Below, piece after piece: positions 11,270 through 22,071 of a DNA stretch of 64,000 bases. Under the pieces are notes generated by a model. That model worked only from the letters and a program-made list of their open reading frames with translations. It had not been told where the DNA came from and searched no databases. Within the stretch, counting starts at the first letter, position 1. Every line of letters starts with the position of its first letter. The DNA lies in the NCBI GenBank assembly GCA_019426215.1, contig CM033394.1, positions 38,500,423 to 38,564,422 of the forward strand. The letters are read 5' to 3'. The stretch is from Buddleja alternifolia (lineage: Eukaryota; Streptophyta; Magnoliopsida; Lamiales; Scrophulariaceae). The translations under genes and the position numbers were made by a program.

Positions 11270-12488
11270 GACTTTTTGTACCCGTCTCATGTGTACTCTT
11301 TCCAATCCTACCCATTACAAGCATCACAACCAAAATATATTCAATCCAAACATCATGACCAAAATACATCAAATCCAAATAGCACAACCAAAATACATTA
11401 AATCCAAACATCCCAAACACCACATATAAACTATACAAGCTAAATAACACCCTAAATAATATCAAATGATAAAATATAATAATTCAAGCGAAAAATCCTA
11501 GTTATCAACAAACACAACTTGATAATTCGTCCAACTAACAACATCAAAGTTATTAATAATTTTTGAAAGAAATCATGTTGCTCCTGGGGTTCAGATCCAC
11601 CTGCATATCGGTGATTAGTGTACCCAAAAGATTGATAGCATAACAAAGAGCTTTTAAAACTAGAAAGTAGTTTAATGATTAGTTAATACAGGTAGCATTT
11701 TTCTTTCAGATTGATGAGGAAAAATACGAAATGAAAGTTGAGAAGCATTCTAAATCTGATATATATGTTATGTGCATCTCTAAATATTTCTCCCAACATA
11801 ATAAGTCTCTACTGAAACTATCTTACCATGTCTAACTCAATTTTAACCAATCAGTTGTAAGTGCGAGTTGTCGTCCCATATACATGAGGACCAAAATCTT
11901 GATACCCTCTATATGTGCTCGCCAAAGCTAATAAACTTTCTTTATTAACAATGTTGCCCTACTGCTTTGTCATTCTTAAGACAACACACACCAATTCTAA
12001 GTGCACAACATCTAATATTCAACTAATACTCATCACCATCAAATAAATGAACATAAGAAATCACTAAAACTACAACAACAAATTGATAACCATGTATTAT
12101 TCTCAACAAGAAAAACAATTGAATCCACTTAATTTATTTTGATTAGTTTAGGAACTGATCTATGGAATTTGGTAAAACAGGGGAAAATATATAGTACAAA
12201 AGCATGTGAGTGTAAAACATTCATGAGATGAAGGAGGTACATCACATTAGAAAAATTAAGAGAGAATTTGTGATGCATAGATGGATATCATCAATATGGA
12301 AGCATAGGAAAGATGCGAACATTTGGAAGAAAAGTTGTAGCATTCATTATTCTTTCTAAATATTTGTCAATAACATAGACATATTCAAACTCAGCAATAT
12401 CATGTCGTAACTGTAGGGACTAATTATATTAAAGATTTATAGGCTTCTACCGAACAGTGTAATTAGATGAATGCATCACCGAAGATGA
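11270..12488. repeat. 1.4-kb tandem repeat, unit 3 (interrupted)
   Basis: It matches units 1 and 2 until GATGA at 12488, where the inner CACTA starts. A short continuation (about 17 bp, CGATCGAAACAATTTAAAA) resumes at 34008 and matches ATGATTGAAACAACTTAAAA in unit 1. Confidence 0.75.
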
Positions 12489-12960
12489 CACTACAAGAAA
12501 ACATGGTATCAGAGACGGAATTTTAGAGACCGACAGAATTCGGTCTCTAAACAGAGACCGAAATTGAGACCGACTTGGGTTCCGTCGCTAATTAGCGACG
12601 AATTACCGATGGATATGCGGACTCGTCTCTTTTTCTTAAAAAAATATCCAATGGAATAATTTAGTATAAAGACAGCTACGGAATTAGAGACCGATTCAGA
12701 GACAGAGTGATTTCGGTTTCTAAATCCGTAGCTAAATGGTTGATTTACTTACCTATGTTAGAGACGGATATTTTCGGTCTCTAATTTTCAAATTAGCGAA
12801 GGGATTTAGCGACCGAGATGGGCATCAATTTTTCATTATTATTTAGCGACCGATTCCGCGATGGAATATGAAATTATATTTTAGAGACTGATTCAGCGAC
12901 CGAATAATTCGGTCTCTAATTCAGAAATATCTGTCTCTATTTTGTAAATTAGAATTAAAA
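12489..12960. repeat. Inner CACTA, left subterminal array
   Basis: More than a dozen copies of GAGACCGA, TCGGTCTCTAA and TTAGCGACCGA occur in both orientations. These are typical binding-site arrays of CACTA ends. Confidence 0.8.
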
Positions 12961-12964
12961 AAAA

Positions 12965-13060
12965 ATTGTCAACGGAATTCGAACCTTGGATCACTTCTAA
13001 GGTTTTGATAGCGAATGCCACTACATCACAAGGGCTACAACTACACTTATTGGTGCAATT
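12965..13060 (-). other. tRNA-like (pol III B-box-like) segment
   Basis: On the minus strand GTAGTGGCATTCGCTATC is followed about 20 bp later by a good B-box, GGTTCGAATTCC. The A-box is poor and no tRNA cloverleaf can be drawn, so this is not a tRNA gene. A second, similar stretch lies at about 13120-13150 and another at 14250-14320. They may be decayed tRNA-derived SINE heads carried in the CACTA element. Confidence 0.3.
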
Positions 13061-13601
13061 ATATGCTATATATTTATTATTTTTTGTTTTACTAAAAATA
13101 TTTTTTGCATTTTTAAGATTCGAACTTATGACCTCCCACTTCTAAACGGACAATTATGCCACCACGGTATTTCTCGAGTAATAAATGTTACAATATTGTA
13201 TTATATATATATATATATATATACATATGAAGTTAATAAATATAATATATATATATATATTATAACTAAATAAACAATATTGTACAACACTAATGAGACC
13301 ATGGGCCAAAACTTTTCTAATAACAATTCCATTCAGTTCGCTTTCGGAAAACTTGTTGTTATATCTAATATATATTTTAACTTTATTAAATTAGCTTATG
13401 TATATGCTAAAGTGCCTTAATTAATTAGGCATTTTAGACCCAAATAGCCCATTAGATCTCTGTGATAGTGGGTTATTTATCCTCAAGCCCAATCTCTTGT
13501 CATTGTAATTAAAAAATTCAACAAACTTTATTCTCTTTGATGTAAACTTATAATATAGTATAGATATAGTATAGTAATATTATTTATATCTATATATATA
13601 A

Positions 13602-13637
<36 letters not shown>

Positions 13638-14340
13638 TATAACTAATAATAATACTGTACAACACTAATACTATTATGGGCCAAAGTTTTCTAAGTGGCC
13701 CATTAAGACATAATTAGTTTTTCTAATTGGCCCATTAAGACATAATTATAATATATCTAATATATATTATAACTTATAATATAGTATATATTAAAAATAA
13801 TAATATTAAATTATTATTTATATCGAGTCTTGCTAGCCTACGAACAAGTTTTTTCAGCTCGAGTTAGGTTCGTTAAGCAATTTTGTGTTTTGTAAAGAAA
13901 TAGCCCAAAAACCTAAACAATTCTATACCCTAAACTTACCCTAAACCCTGAAACCCATATAGAGTGATGAGATTTACTTATATATATATATGTAAGTATA
14001 TTTTTAAGGGGTTGCCTAATTTAATTTGTCATGTTTTTTTCTTTAATTAATTATGATGAGAAATTTAGACGTGTCAACTATTTAATATATGATGGAATTA
14101 AAGGGATTGTCTAATTTTTTAATATATCCGTGTGAAGAATAATTAAATTTTTTAATATGTCAAAAAATTAGTTTATATTTTTCATGTATATTTGAGATGG
14201 AAATAAATATTAAATTAAAAATAAGATTAAAATAAAAAGAATAATGTGCTTACCAAGATTTGAACTCTTAACCTCTCACAAGCTCACACAAGTTGGCTAC
14301 CATTACAACAAGTCAACTTTTGTGAATTAAACTAGTAAAG
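13061..14340. repeat. AT-rich interior with (AT)n microsatellites and a diverged duplication
   Basis: (AT)n runs occur at about 13201-13224 and 13600-13635. Two diverged copies of a segment with GTACAACACTAAT and GGGCCAAA, then TTTTCTAA, lie at about 13278-13320 and 13653-13695. The second is followed by a small direct repeat GGCCCATTAAGACATAATTA. No gene is visible. Confidence 0.5.
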
Positions 14341-14636
14341 GGGCACCGCGCACAGTGGCGGTGCTTGGTATAAACATTTTTTATAGTTGTGGTATAGTTT
14401 TAATGTTAGTATGTCTCAAACCAAATAAATCATGGGTTACAGACAAGCTCGTAGACATTTTGAAAATATTTATAGCACATTACATTAACACCGTTAATTA
14501 TACATCAACATATATAGTTTACAAAAAGCCTAACTTATATATAGCATAAACTCTCTTATCTTTTGAGAAACATCAGCCAAAAAGATTCAATCGAGTCTCG
14601 GGCTCTAACTACTTCACTAAGTTGTTCATATATAAA
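14341..14636. other. Inner CACTA interior without recognisable gene
   Basis: A 64-codon plus-strand open frame (14355-14549) has no family resemblance that I can see and is AT-rich by composition. I do not call it a gene. Confidence 0.4.
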
Positions 14637-14984
14637 AGTGGGTAACTTGCTTTTCACAAACATGCAACGAGTAAATAGCGATGATTAGAGGATGTTGTTA
14701 AAAATGATCCGTTATGCAACGGGAATCCGGAGTATAAAATAAAACCAAATTATTTTATCCGAAATCACATCCAGGCAGCCCTACTAACGTTAATGAACCC
14801 TTCCTATACAAGTGGGTAACCTGCTTTTCACAAGCATGCAACGAGTAAATAGCGATGATTAGAGGATGTTGTTAAAAATGATACGTTATGCAACGGGAAT
14901 CCGGAATATAAAATAAAACCAAATTATTTTATTCGAAATCACATCCAGGCAGCCTCACTAACGTTAATGAACCCTTCCTATTCC
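14637..14984. repeat. Tandem duplication, 174-bp unit, two copies
   Basis: AGTGGGTAAC starts at 14637 and again at 14811. The units differ at only a few positions and both contain GCAACGAGTAAATAGCGATG and CACATCCAGGCAGCC. It is a recent local duplication inside the inner CACTA. Confidence 0.85.
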
Positions 14985-16129
14985 ATCGTCAGACTAAATA
15001 AGTAAAAATTTCCAACATAAAGTATTCACAACTCATAATTTCACATTCTCCACACCAGTAGTCAAAATTAAATAATACACCGATTTCCAGCTCATGCCAT
15101 ACAGTAAAGATGAATTCAAAAACACATATAATTCAATACAAAATACAACCAGAACAACTCACTTTTAAGTCAACCAACCACAAAAAGCGAAAAAATTAAA
15201 CGAAATAAAGCTATTCAGAGAAAATTAAGACTTAATACATAAGATTACCCAAAATATAACAAATAGGAGAATATTAGCGGGTGTATCTTTCCCCAAGCAA
15301 TAGCCATCAGTTGTAAATCAAACTTTAGCAACAATTTCTAATCCCATAACCAAAATCATATCCAATCACGAAATCACATAACTTGACAGTTTTCCTTTAC
15401 ATATATTTTTACTTTTAGTAAGTAATCAAACATAACTAAAAAAACAAGTAGTTGTTCATTAAATTTTTTGTGGCTGCTAACTCTCAGACTCCATAATCAA
15501 GCTTATGTCAAATCCGTTCTTAACAACTTTGACTCCATGTTCTCCGTTTTTATACCAGTTATAATCCTAATCTAAAGCTTTCAGAAATACAGAATGCACC
15601 AATTTCCAGACCACGCCATATGTAAACATTAATTTCAAAATAAATACACATATAATTCAATACACAAAACTAAAACTTATTTAGTTATTTTAACTTACCA
15701 AATTTTCAGCAAGATATTGCACCCTTCACTTTAAATTCACTAATTGAACAAGATCACTCTAGTTTTATAAATTAAAGGCGTCATGAATCAGATTATCAAG
15801 TAATCAAAATATTGTGTATTGACACGTAGAGATTATGTAACAAGATACTTTAAGAAGATGCCTCAATTACAGACAGACAAATGTGTAGCAGACCCTTTTT
15901 TTGAACTAATTATTCAACTGCAGCAAGGCTTATAAATTATAACTTGTAATGTTAGTTCAAATCATTGCCTATGTAATTCAATTCCATTTCATGGTTCTCA
16001 AGAACTTCTATCTAAAGCTTGTTATAGAAAAATTGTAAGTAGCATAAAGGTGGATAAGGCAATTTTTTAAAAGTTAATGATCCCTCCGAAGCCGACCCCG
16101 AAAATTAATTCTATGATATTGTATATGCG
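14985..16129. other. Inner CACTA interior, nothing recognised
   Basis: AT-rich sequence with stops in all frames. I find no exon-like segment, repeat or RNA gene that I can support. Confidence 0.4.
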
Positions 16130-16134
16130 ACTAC

Positions 16135-17470
16135 TGTTAACCGTCCGTAACAACACGGAATCGAACAAATAATATAGTGAAAGTAAGATCGTCTCCACAG
16201 GGAAGGTTATCAAGTACCAAATAAAGTTTATCCTATTATTTAGACTATTGATTATCAAAGATTTGAGATTTTAACTAATTAAAATCAGAAATTTAACAAG
16301 AAAATGATTTAATTGTAAATAACTAAAACAAATATGATTAAAACGAATAATCAATTAACGAAAGGCCTAGGGATTAAGATTTCATCAAGGTATTGCTATG
16401 GATTATTGATTTTTAATGGATTATCATTCTTATTTAAATTAAAGACCCAATTTCCTTAAATACACGAATACTCTCCCGAGATCTTCATGAGTACCCACCT
16501 AAATTAATTAACGTCACTCCCATGATCAAAAACTAATTTAGATGAATCCGTTAAGTTCTATGAATATTGTTTAACTAGTCTCATGCAAAATTACCAATAT
16601 CACTATTAAGCAATTTACACATGTCTATTAAATCTGAACCAATAAACTAATTCACCTCCCGGTACTTCTTAATTTATCTTAAATCATGCAATTGGTGATC
16701 AATCAATTACAAGCATTAAACACTCATTAATAGATAAACCAAACAAGAAATCACATCCATTAATCATCAATAATCCAAATTTATACACAAGACTACATCT
16801 TAACCCCTAGAAAATAATTTAGCTATACATAATTAAAGAAAAACAAGAAATAAATTGCATAAACATAAAGTTACGCATGTTCAACAATGGAGGATTGGAA
16901 GAATACAACTTGAGAAGATGAAGCTTTTCTCTCCAAGAACTCTTCAAGATCTCCTTTCTCTCTCTAGAAGTCTTCTTTTTTTCCAAGATCTACTTTTTTT
17001 GTAAGAATGAATTATGATCTTCCACCTCACTCTAGCCTATAAAATGTTTTTGCCACTTTCTTTTACTAAAAAGGAGTCTTAGATACATAAATTATGCCCA
17101 TCCAAGTCATAAAATCGGCCCACAAAAATATAAAAATCCGCAGCTGCACAGCTGTGCAGAATATCTGCACAGTTGTGCAGCTGCCTGTGCAGAAATTTTT
17201 CTCTTCATTTTTCTTCAACGAAACATTCTCGTTTGGCCTTTCTAATGCATTTCTTCACTTCCTCTTGGTTAGCCTTCGTTATTCACGTAAAAATACTCCT
17301 TTAACTCATCAAAACAATCATTTATATGCCTACAAAAATATTGAAACGACTTAGAAATCAAAATACGTAAATTGGGCTAAAAATAAAGGAAAAGACTAAC
17401 TACAAGGCATAAAATAAAGATAAATGTGAGGTAAATCATGATAAAAATATGTAAAATATGAGACCTAACA
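16135..17470 (-). repeat. Athila 3' LTR (left copy)
   Basis: 1336 bp with TG...CA ends; it is the 3' LTR for the minus-strand element. It contains a CT-rich stretch (about 16928-16985) and a palindromic cluster GCAGCTGCACAGCTGTGCAG near 17140-17192. Confidence 0.95.
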
Positions 17471-17484
17471 AACACCCCAAACTC
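17471..17484 (-). promoter_or_regulatory. Athila polypurine tract
   Basis: On the minus strand TTGAGTTTGGGGTGTT lies immediately before the LTR. It is the expected plus-strand primer site and matches the usual Athila arrangement. Confidence 0.75.
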
Positions 17485-18849
17485 AACCTTTTACTCGTCC
17501 TCGAGTAAATCTAAACAAAACAAAAACAAAAATAAAGATAACACCACTTTCGTAGGGAACACGATTGCACTTAGCATGTGCAACAAGCCGTTAAACCCCT
17601 AGGTTACCCCTAGTGGACGAGTTTTGTCTCGTGAGGGTTTGCAGAGAATATACCCACAAAATTCATGACATTCGTCTATCTGCCTCATCGTTCATCAAAT
17701 CGGCAACTAGTCACAACATTTATGACTCCCCACAATCATCACACATAAACCAATAAACACGTAGAATCATTATTTTTCCATATATGAACATCTTTACTCT
17801 CAAGTCATCACACTAATCCCAAACAAGTTCAATTTCATATACATCTATTCGTGCTTGATTTATGAATTCTAGCAAGGGAACATTTCGGATATTTCAAGCA
17901 AGAACACAACATCTATCATATTTCACTTTTATTCTTTCTCCTTCATTCACAATCGATCAACCCGTGCAATGTTTCGCTAGTCAAGCTTTCTATGTCACCC
18001 TGGTAACGAGTTTTGGGCCAATGACTCTCAAACCAGTTGGTTTTAAGGCACTAGGTGTCAAGACACCCCAACGGACTTAATCACTCGAGTGACAAAGGCT
18101 AGAAACGAAACTGGGTGATTTTAGCAGTCAATAGCCACTGAATCAACCTTTTCTTTTCTTATTTTATTTTTATTTTTTTTCTATTTTTTTTTCATTTTCT
18201 CGACTTTCCTCCAATATCTCCATGTATCAAAAAAAAATATGTAATTGCTTTTATCTCCCCGATCAATCCCTTTTACTAGAACTCGTGTGTAGTGTGTAAA
18301 GATGCATAGAAATTTTACAAATTTCAGGCTTAGCGATCAAACTCAATAAAAAGAGTATCCATGTACAGAAATCAAATTCATATGTTTATCTAGTCAAGAG
18401 CTCAAATATGGGAACACAAATATTATGAACAAGTCAACCAATTTTCAGCAACAACTCAGCAAAAATTTTGACGTATGCCCAATTCTTTCACCACTTAACC
18501 ACATTACCCCACACTTGAGCAACTCAATACACGCAATACTCAACAAAAAAAACATGTAATATTTCCGATCCTTTCACCAATTTAACAACAAACACCCCAC
18601 ACTTGAGCAATTCAATAAACTCTAATCACAATTTGTAAATTTCACCCCACACTTAAACCATTCATTATACTCTAATTACAATTCACAGCATGCAAGCAAC
18701 CCACCCCACACTTAAAATCACACATTGTCCTCAATGTACTTAAGTGAGACCGATATGCAAGAATGAAAACAACATGTAATTAAAAGAACAGTGAAAGAAA
18801 TACTCCCCTATATATGTGCGTGATGGCCCGGGAATCGGTAGGGTGAATC
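17485..18849. other. Athila 3' untranslated region
   Basis: Non-coding stretch between the second ORF and the polypurine tract. It has repeated CACCCCACACTT / ACTTGAGCAA words at about 18500-18720. No conserved open frame is visible. Confidence 0.5.
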
Positions 18850-19935
18850 TCACTGTGGTGGAGAATGTAAATTCACGAACTGGAAGTAGGCTGACAACTG
18901 CCTCATCATTTCTGTCTGAGTTCGTTGAATTTCTGCCACAGTAGACTCAAGGTTGGCGAAAACAGAGATGGGAACCGAGGTACTGCTGGTGGAATGATCA
19001 TCAGATGAATGCCCTTGATTATTACCCTCTGCTGCCATGTGAATCGGATCTCTCGGGTGTCTCTTGAAAATATACCCTTCTCGTCTGTCAAGTCTCAGAA
19101 GCTTCATGTCACAGAGATATTGATAGTCAATGGTTAATGGTCCCGGAATGGGCTCCAGATTTGTCTGATGTCGATCAAAAGCTCCTATACTTTCTGCAAT
19201 GCGTGTAATCAACCCACCGAGGAGAATTTGACCCTTATGCTGCCTGGAGACTTGAACCATATGTCCAAGGAAGAAATTCGTCAAGTCACACTGTGCACCA
19301 CGGTGGAGACAATAGAGGACACAGAGCTCCTTCGAAGACACTTTCCCACATGCTCCTCTCCCAAAGATAGTAAATGCTAAAATTCTATGAAAATACCGAA
19401 GAGTGTAATCGACAATATCCGAGGCATTAGAACGATGACCGGAGTAAATCGTATTTGGCAATCGAGTAATCTCTCGCCAAAATTCAGTTTGTTGGTCCTT
19501 GGTCAATTCTGTCAGTCCACTAGTTGGCCATTTAAAGATATGAGCTAATTCCGATTTCGTGAGCGTATACGGAACATTGGCAATACAAAACTTCAACAAC
19601 TCATCAACATACTCCACGGTACCCAAAAATTCCAACGTAAGTAATCGATAACTCGGTTCATTCATATTAATCAAATCACCCCATCCCAGAACAATTAATT
19701 TTTCAGTCAAATCATCATCAATAAACAGAGACAACATAGCAGCTTTGTCTAAATAACGGGATGGGGAACAATCTAACTCACTGAGAATCACATAAGCCGG
19801 TGAAGGGTTTGAGATTTTCGGATATTTGGTCAAACCTTTGTTGATTAATCTTTCTCTCGCGGTAATATCCGTCGGAACTAATTGTAGAGCCCGATCCGTG
19901 GAAGATCCCGTACCTGTTCATCTTCTTTTGTTCAT
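18850..19935 (-). pseudogene. Athila ORF downstream of pol (ATHILA ORF-1 / envelope-like position), early stop
   Basis: The minus-strand frame gives at least 327 residues including LEFLGTVEYVDELLKFCIA, LAHIFKWPTSGL and FTIFGRGACGKVSSKELC, which I recognise as the ATHILA ORF-1 family. In Athila elements this ORF sits between integrase and the 3' LTR, where envelope-like genes are found; its role is unproven. A plausible ATG at 19935-19933 is followed in the same frame by TGA as codon 6 (19920-19918), then open sequence to the stop at 18850. The TGA would be CGA with one C-to-T change, the usual decay of methylated CpG. The C-terminus has a Ser/Thr-rich stretch and a short helix, with no clear membrane segment. 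Confidence 0.75.
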
Positions 19936-19939
19936 CTTG

Positions 19940-20580
19940 ACAGTGATTAAAATGCGGTGAGTGGCGATTGACGGTGGCTGCGTTGTTGTTGTGACGCGCA
20001 CTCGGTCGTAGTGGAGAAGGCGTTGGCGTACGAGCGGTGGCGGCGTGGTGAATCGGTGTATGTGAGGCAACTGGGTGGAGATTGAGCGGCGAAGAGGCGG
20101 CGCGGTGAGTTCTTAACAGCTGATGCGGTGATTTAAGCTGGACGGCTACGATTTTGAGTCGCGTGAGTCGAGCAGCGGCGGCGCGGTGAGAAAAAAGCGA
20201 CGCCGGGTCTGGTACTAGGTGGTGATGACGGCGGAACTCGAGTTCTTAGTGTTGCTGATCGGAGATGGGTGGTCGAAGGCGGCGGTTGTGAGACGAGCCG
20301 TAGGCAGTGGTGGAAGACAACGGCGGCGGCGGCGTTTTGAGTAGAAGAAAGATGAAACCGCGGCGGCGGCTGAGACGGCGGTGGTGTGTAGAAGACGACG
20401 GTGGCGGAGTATTTTCTGACTGCGATGCTTGGCTCCGGTGGAAGGTGGTTGAACGGCGGTGGAGGCTGGCTGGAGATGGCGAGAACTGGTCTGTGAGATA
20501 AAACGAGAGAGAGAGAGAGAAATTGTTGGCTGAAATTTGTGGTTGTGTTGACCAAATTGGGGATTTTGACCCATAATACA
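19940..20580. other. GC-rich, CGG-repeat-rich spacer between pol and the second Athila ORF
   Basis: GGCGGCGG/CGGTGG trinucleotide-rich sequence gives overlapping Pro/His/Ser-rich open frames in three minus-strand frames and one plus-strand frame, the pattern of composition rather than coding. At the upstream side (minus strand) it has a CT run (about 20502-20520), like a plant 5' leader. It stands out sharply from the AT-rich element. Confidence 0.5.
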
Positions 20581-20619
20581 AAATTTGATTTTTATTTTAT
20601 TTTATATTTTTTTTTCGGA

Positions 20620-20825
20620 AAAAATGAGTGCAAAAGTGCGAAAATTTCGCACAATTGTGCACGAAAATTGCACAGTTGTGCACGGGGAGTTTGGATCTTG
20701 TGCGAAAATTTTGCACAACTGTGTTGAAAAATTGCACAACTGTGCACCTAAAAATCTTCTAAGTGTGAAAATTTTGCACAGTGGTGCTCAAATTGGCACA
20801 ATTGTGCACCTGATTTACATGGTAT
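20620..20825. repeat. Cluster of GCACAA-TTGTGC palindromes
   Basis: At least seven half- or full palindromes such as GCACAATTGTGC, TGCACAGTTGTGCA and TGCACAACTGTG are embedded in repeats of GAAAATTTTGCACA. The same motif family occurs in each LTR (about 17140-17192 and 27528-27580). Confidence 0.75.
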
Positions 20826-21049
20826 AAGAACCCATGCACCTCGTTTTTCATGTTTTTGACTTGCAACAAGAATAACTTGCATTAGTAAATCACTTGAGCA
20901 CCGAAAATAAAATAAAATTCAAACATAAAATATGGAAAACAAATAAAGCAAAAAAAGAAGAAAAACGAAACGACAAAAAGAATCGAAAACTCTTGGGTTG
21001 CCTCCCAAGCAGCGCTTGTTTAAAGTCATTAGCTCGACTTAGAGGAAAA

Positions 21050-22071
21050 TCATTGTTGATGGTCGACGAGGGAAATTGATTCCCCTCGAGGAATATTGTC
21101 TCCTTCGAAGTATAGCTTTAACCGTTGCCCATTCACTTTAAATACACCGGAACCTTCTCGTTCAATATCAACCGCTCCATGGGAATGAACTTTGACAACT
21201 TCAAACGGACCCGACCATCTGGACTTAAGTTTTCCCGGAAAAAGTCGAAGACGGGAATTAAAGAGTAAAACTTTTTGACCCACTTGAAATTCTTTTGGTT
21301 GAATGTGCTTATCATGCCATCTTTTAGTTTTTTCTTTATAAATTCGTGCACTTTCATAAAATTCAACCGGAATTCATCAAGTTCACTCAATTGCATCAAT
21401 CTACTCAATCCCGCGTCTTTTAAGTCCAAATTTAGTGCTTTAGTTGCCCAATATGCTTTATGTTCGAGTTCCACGGGAAGATGACAAGCCTTACCATAAA
21501 CCAACCGATACGGAGACATACCAATGGGAGTCTTGTAAGCAGTTCTGTATGCCCATAGTGCATCATCTAGCCTGTTGGCCCAATCCTTACGTGAATTATC
21601 AACGGTTTTCTCCAAGATATGCTTGAGTTCACGATTAGAAATTTCAACCTGACCACTCGTCTGAGGGTGATATGGAGTCGCCACCTTTTGAGTAACCCCA
21701 TACTTTTTCAAGAGATTTTCCACTTGTTGGTTGCAAAAGTGAGCTCCTCCATCATTGATAATAGCTCGTGGTACCCCGAATCTTGAGAAAACATATTTTT
21801 TTAAGAATTTTGTCACCACACGAGCATCATTAGTCGGCGTCGCTATGGCTTCAACCCATTTCGATACATAGTCGACTCCAACCAAGATGTACTTATTGCC
21901 ATAGGAAGATGGGAATGGTCCCATGAAGTCCATCCCCCACACAACCAATATAGGTTGTAAAGGCATCTCATTACGGCGAGAAATGTTCCCTGTCTTTTGA
22001 CAACGATCCATGCTATGACAAAAACCCTTGCGTCTTGATACATGGTGGGCCAATAAAATCCTGATTGCCAA
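21050..22071 (-). pseudogene. Athila integrase, frameshifted part
   Basis: This continues the polyprotein in other frames. Residues [16 protein letters not shown] and [15 protein letters not shown] give D, D and E with 35 residues between the last two, the DD35E integrase core that joins cDNA to the chromosome. The link to the main frame is broken near 22025 in a run of five A (plus strand), and the C-terminal domain (GQKVLLF then [12 protein letters not shown]) lies in a third frame from about 21360 down to a stop at 21050, after a second break in an A4 run near 21360. Both are consistent with single-base losses in homopolymers. The enzyme as encoded would be inactive. Confidence 0.9.

Noticed and set aside
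11096..11465. Overlapping open frames of about 100-116 codons in tandem unit 2
   Set aside because: They arise from the TCTCAAATT/AACCAAAATACAT repeats and occur on both strands; not coding.
12965..13060. tRNA gene
   Set aside because: A B-box-like motif exists but no acceptor stem, anticodon arm or proper A-box can be formed.
20133..20581. Overlapping 111-140-codon minus-strand frames
   Set aside because: Three frames are open at once in CGG-rich sequence, which is compositional; none has a recognisable domain.
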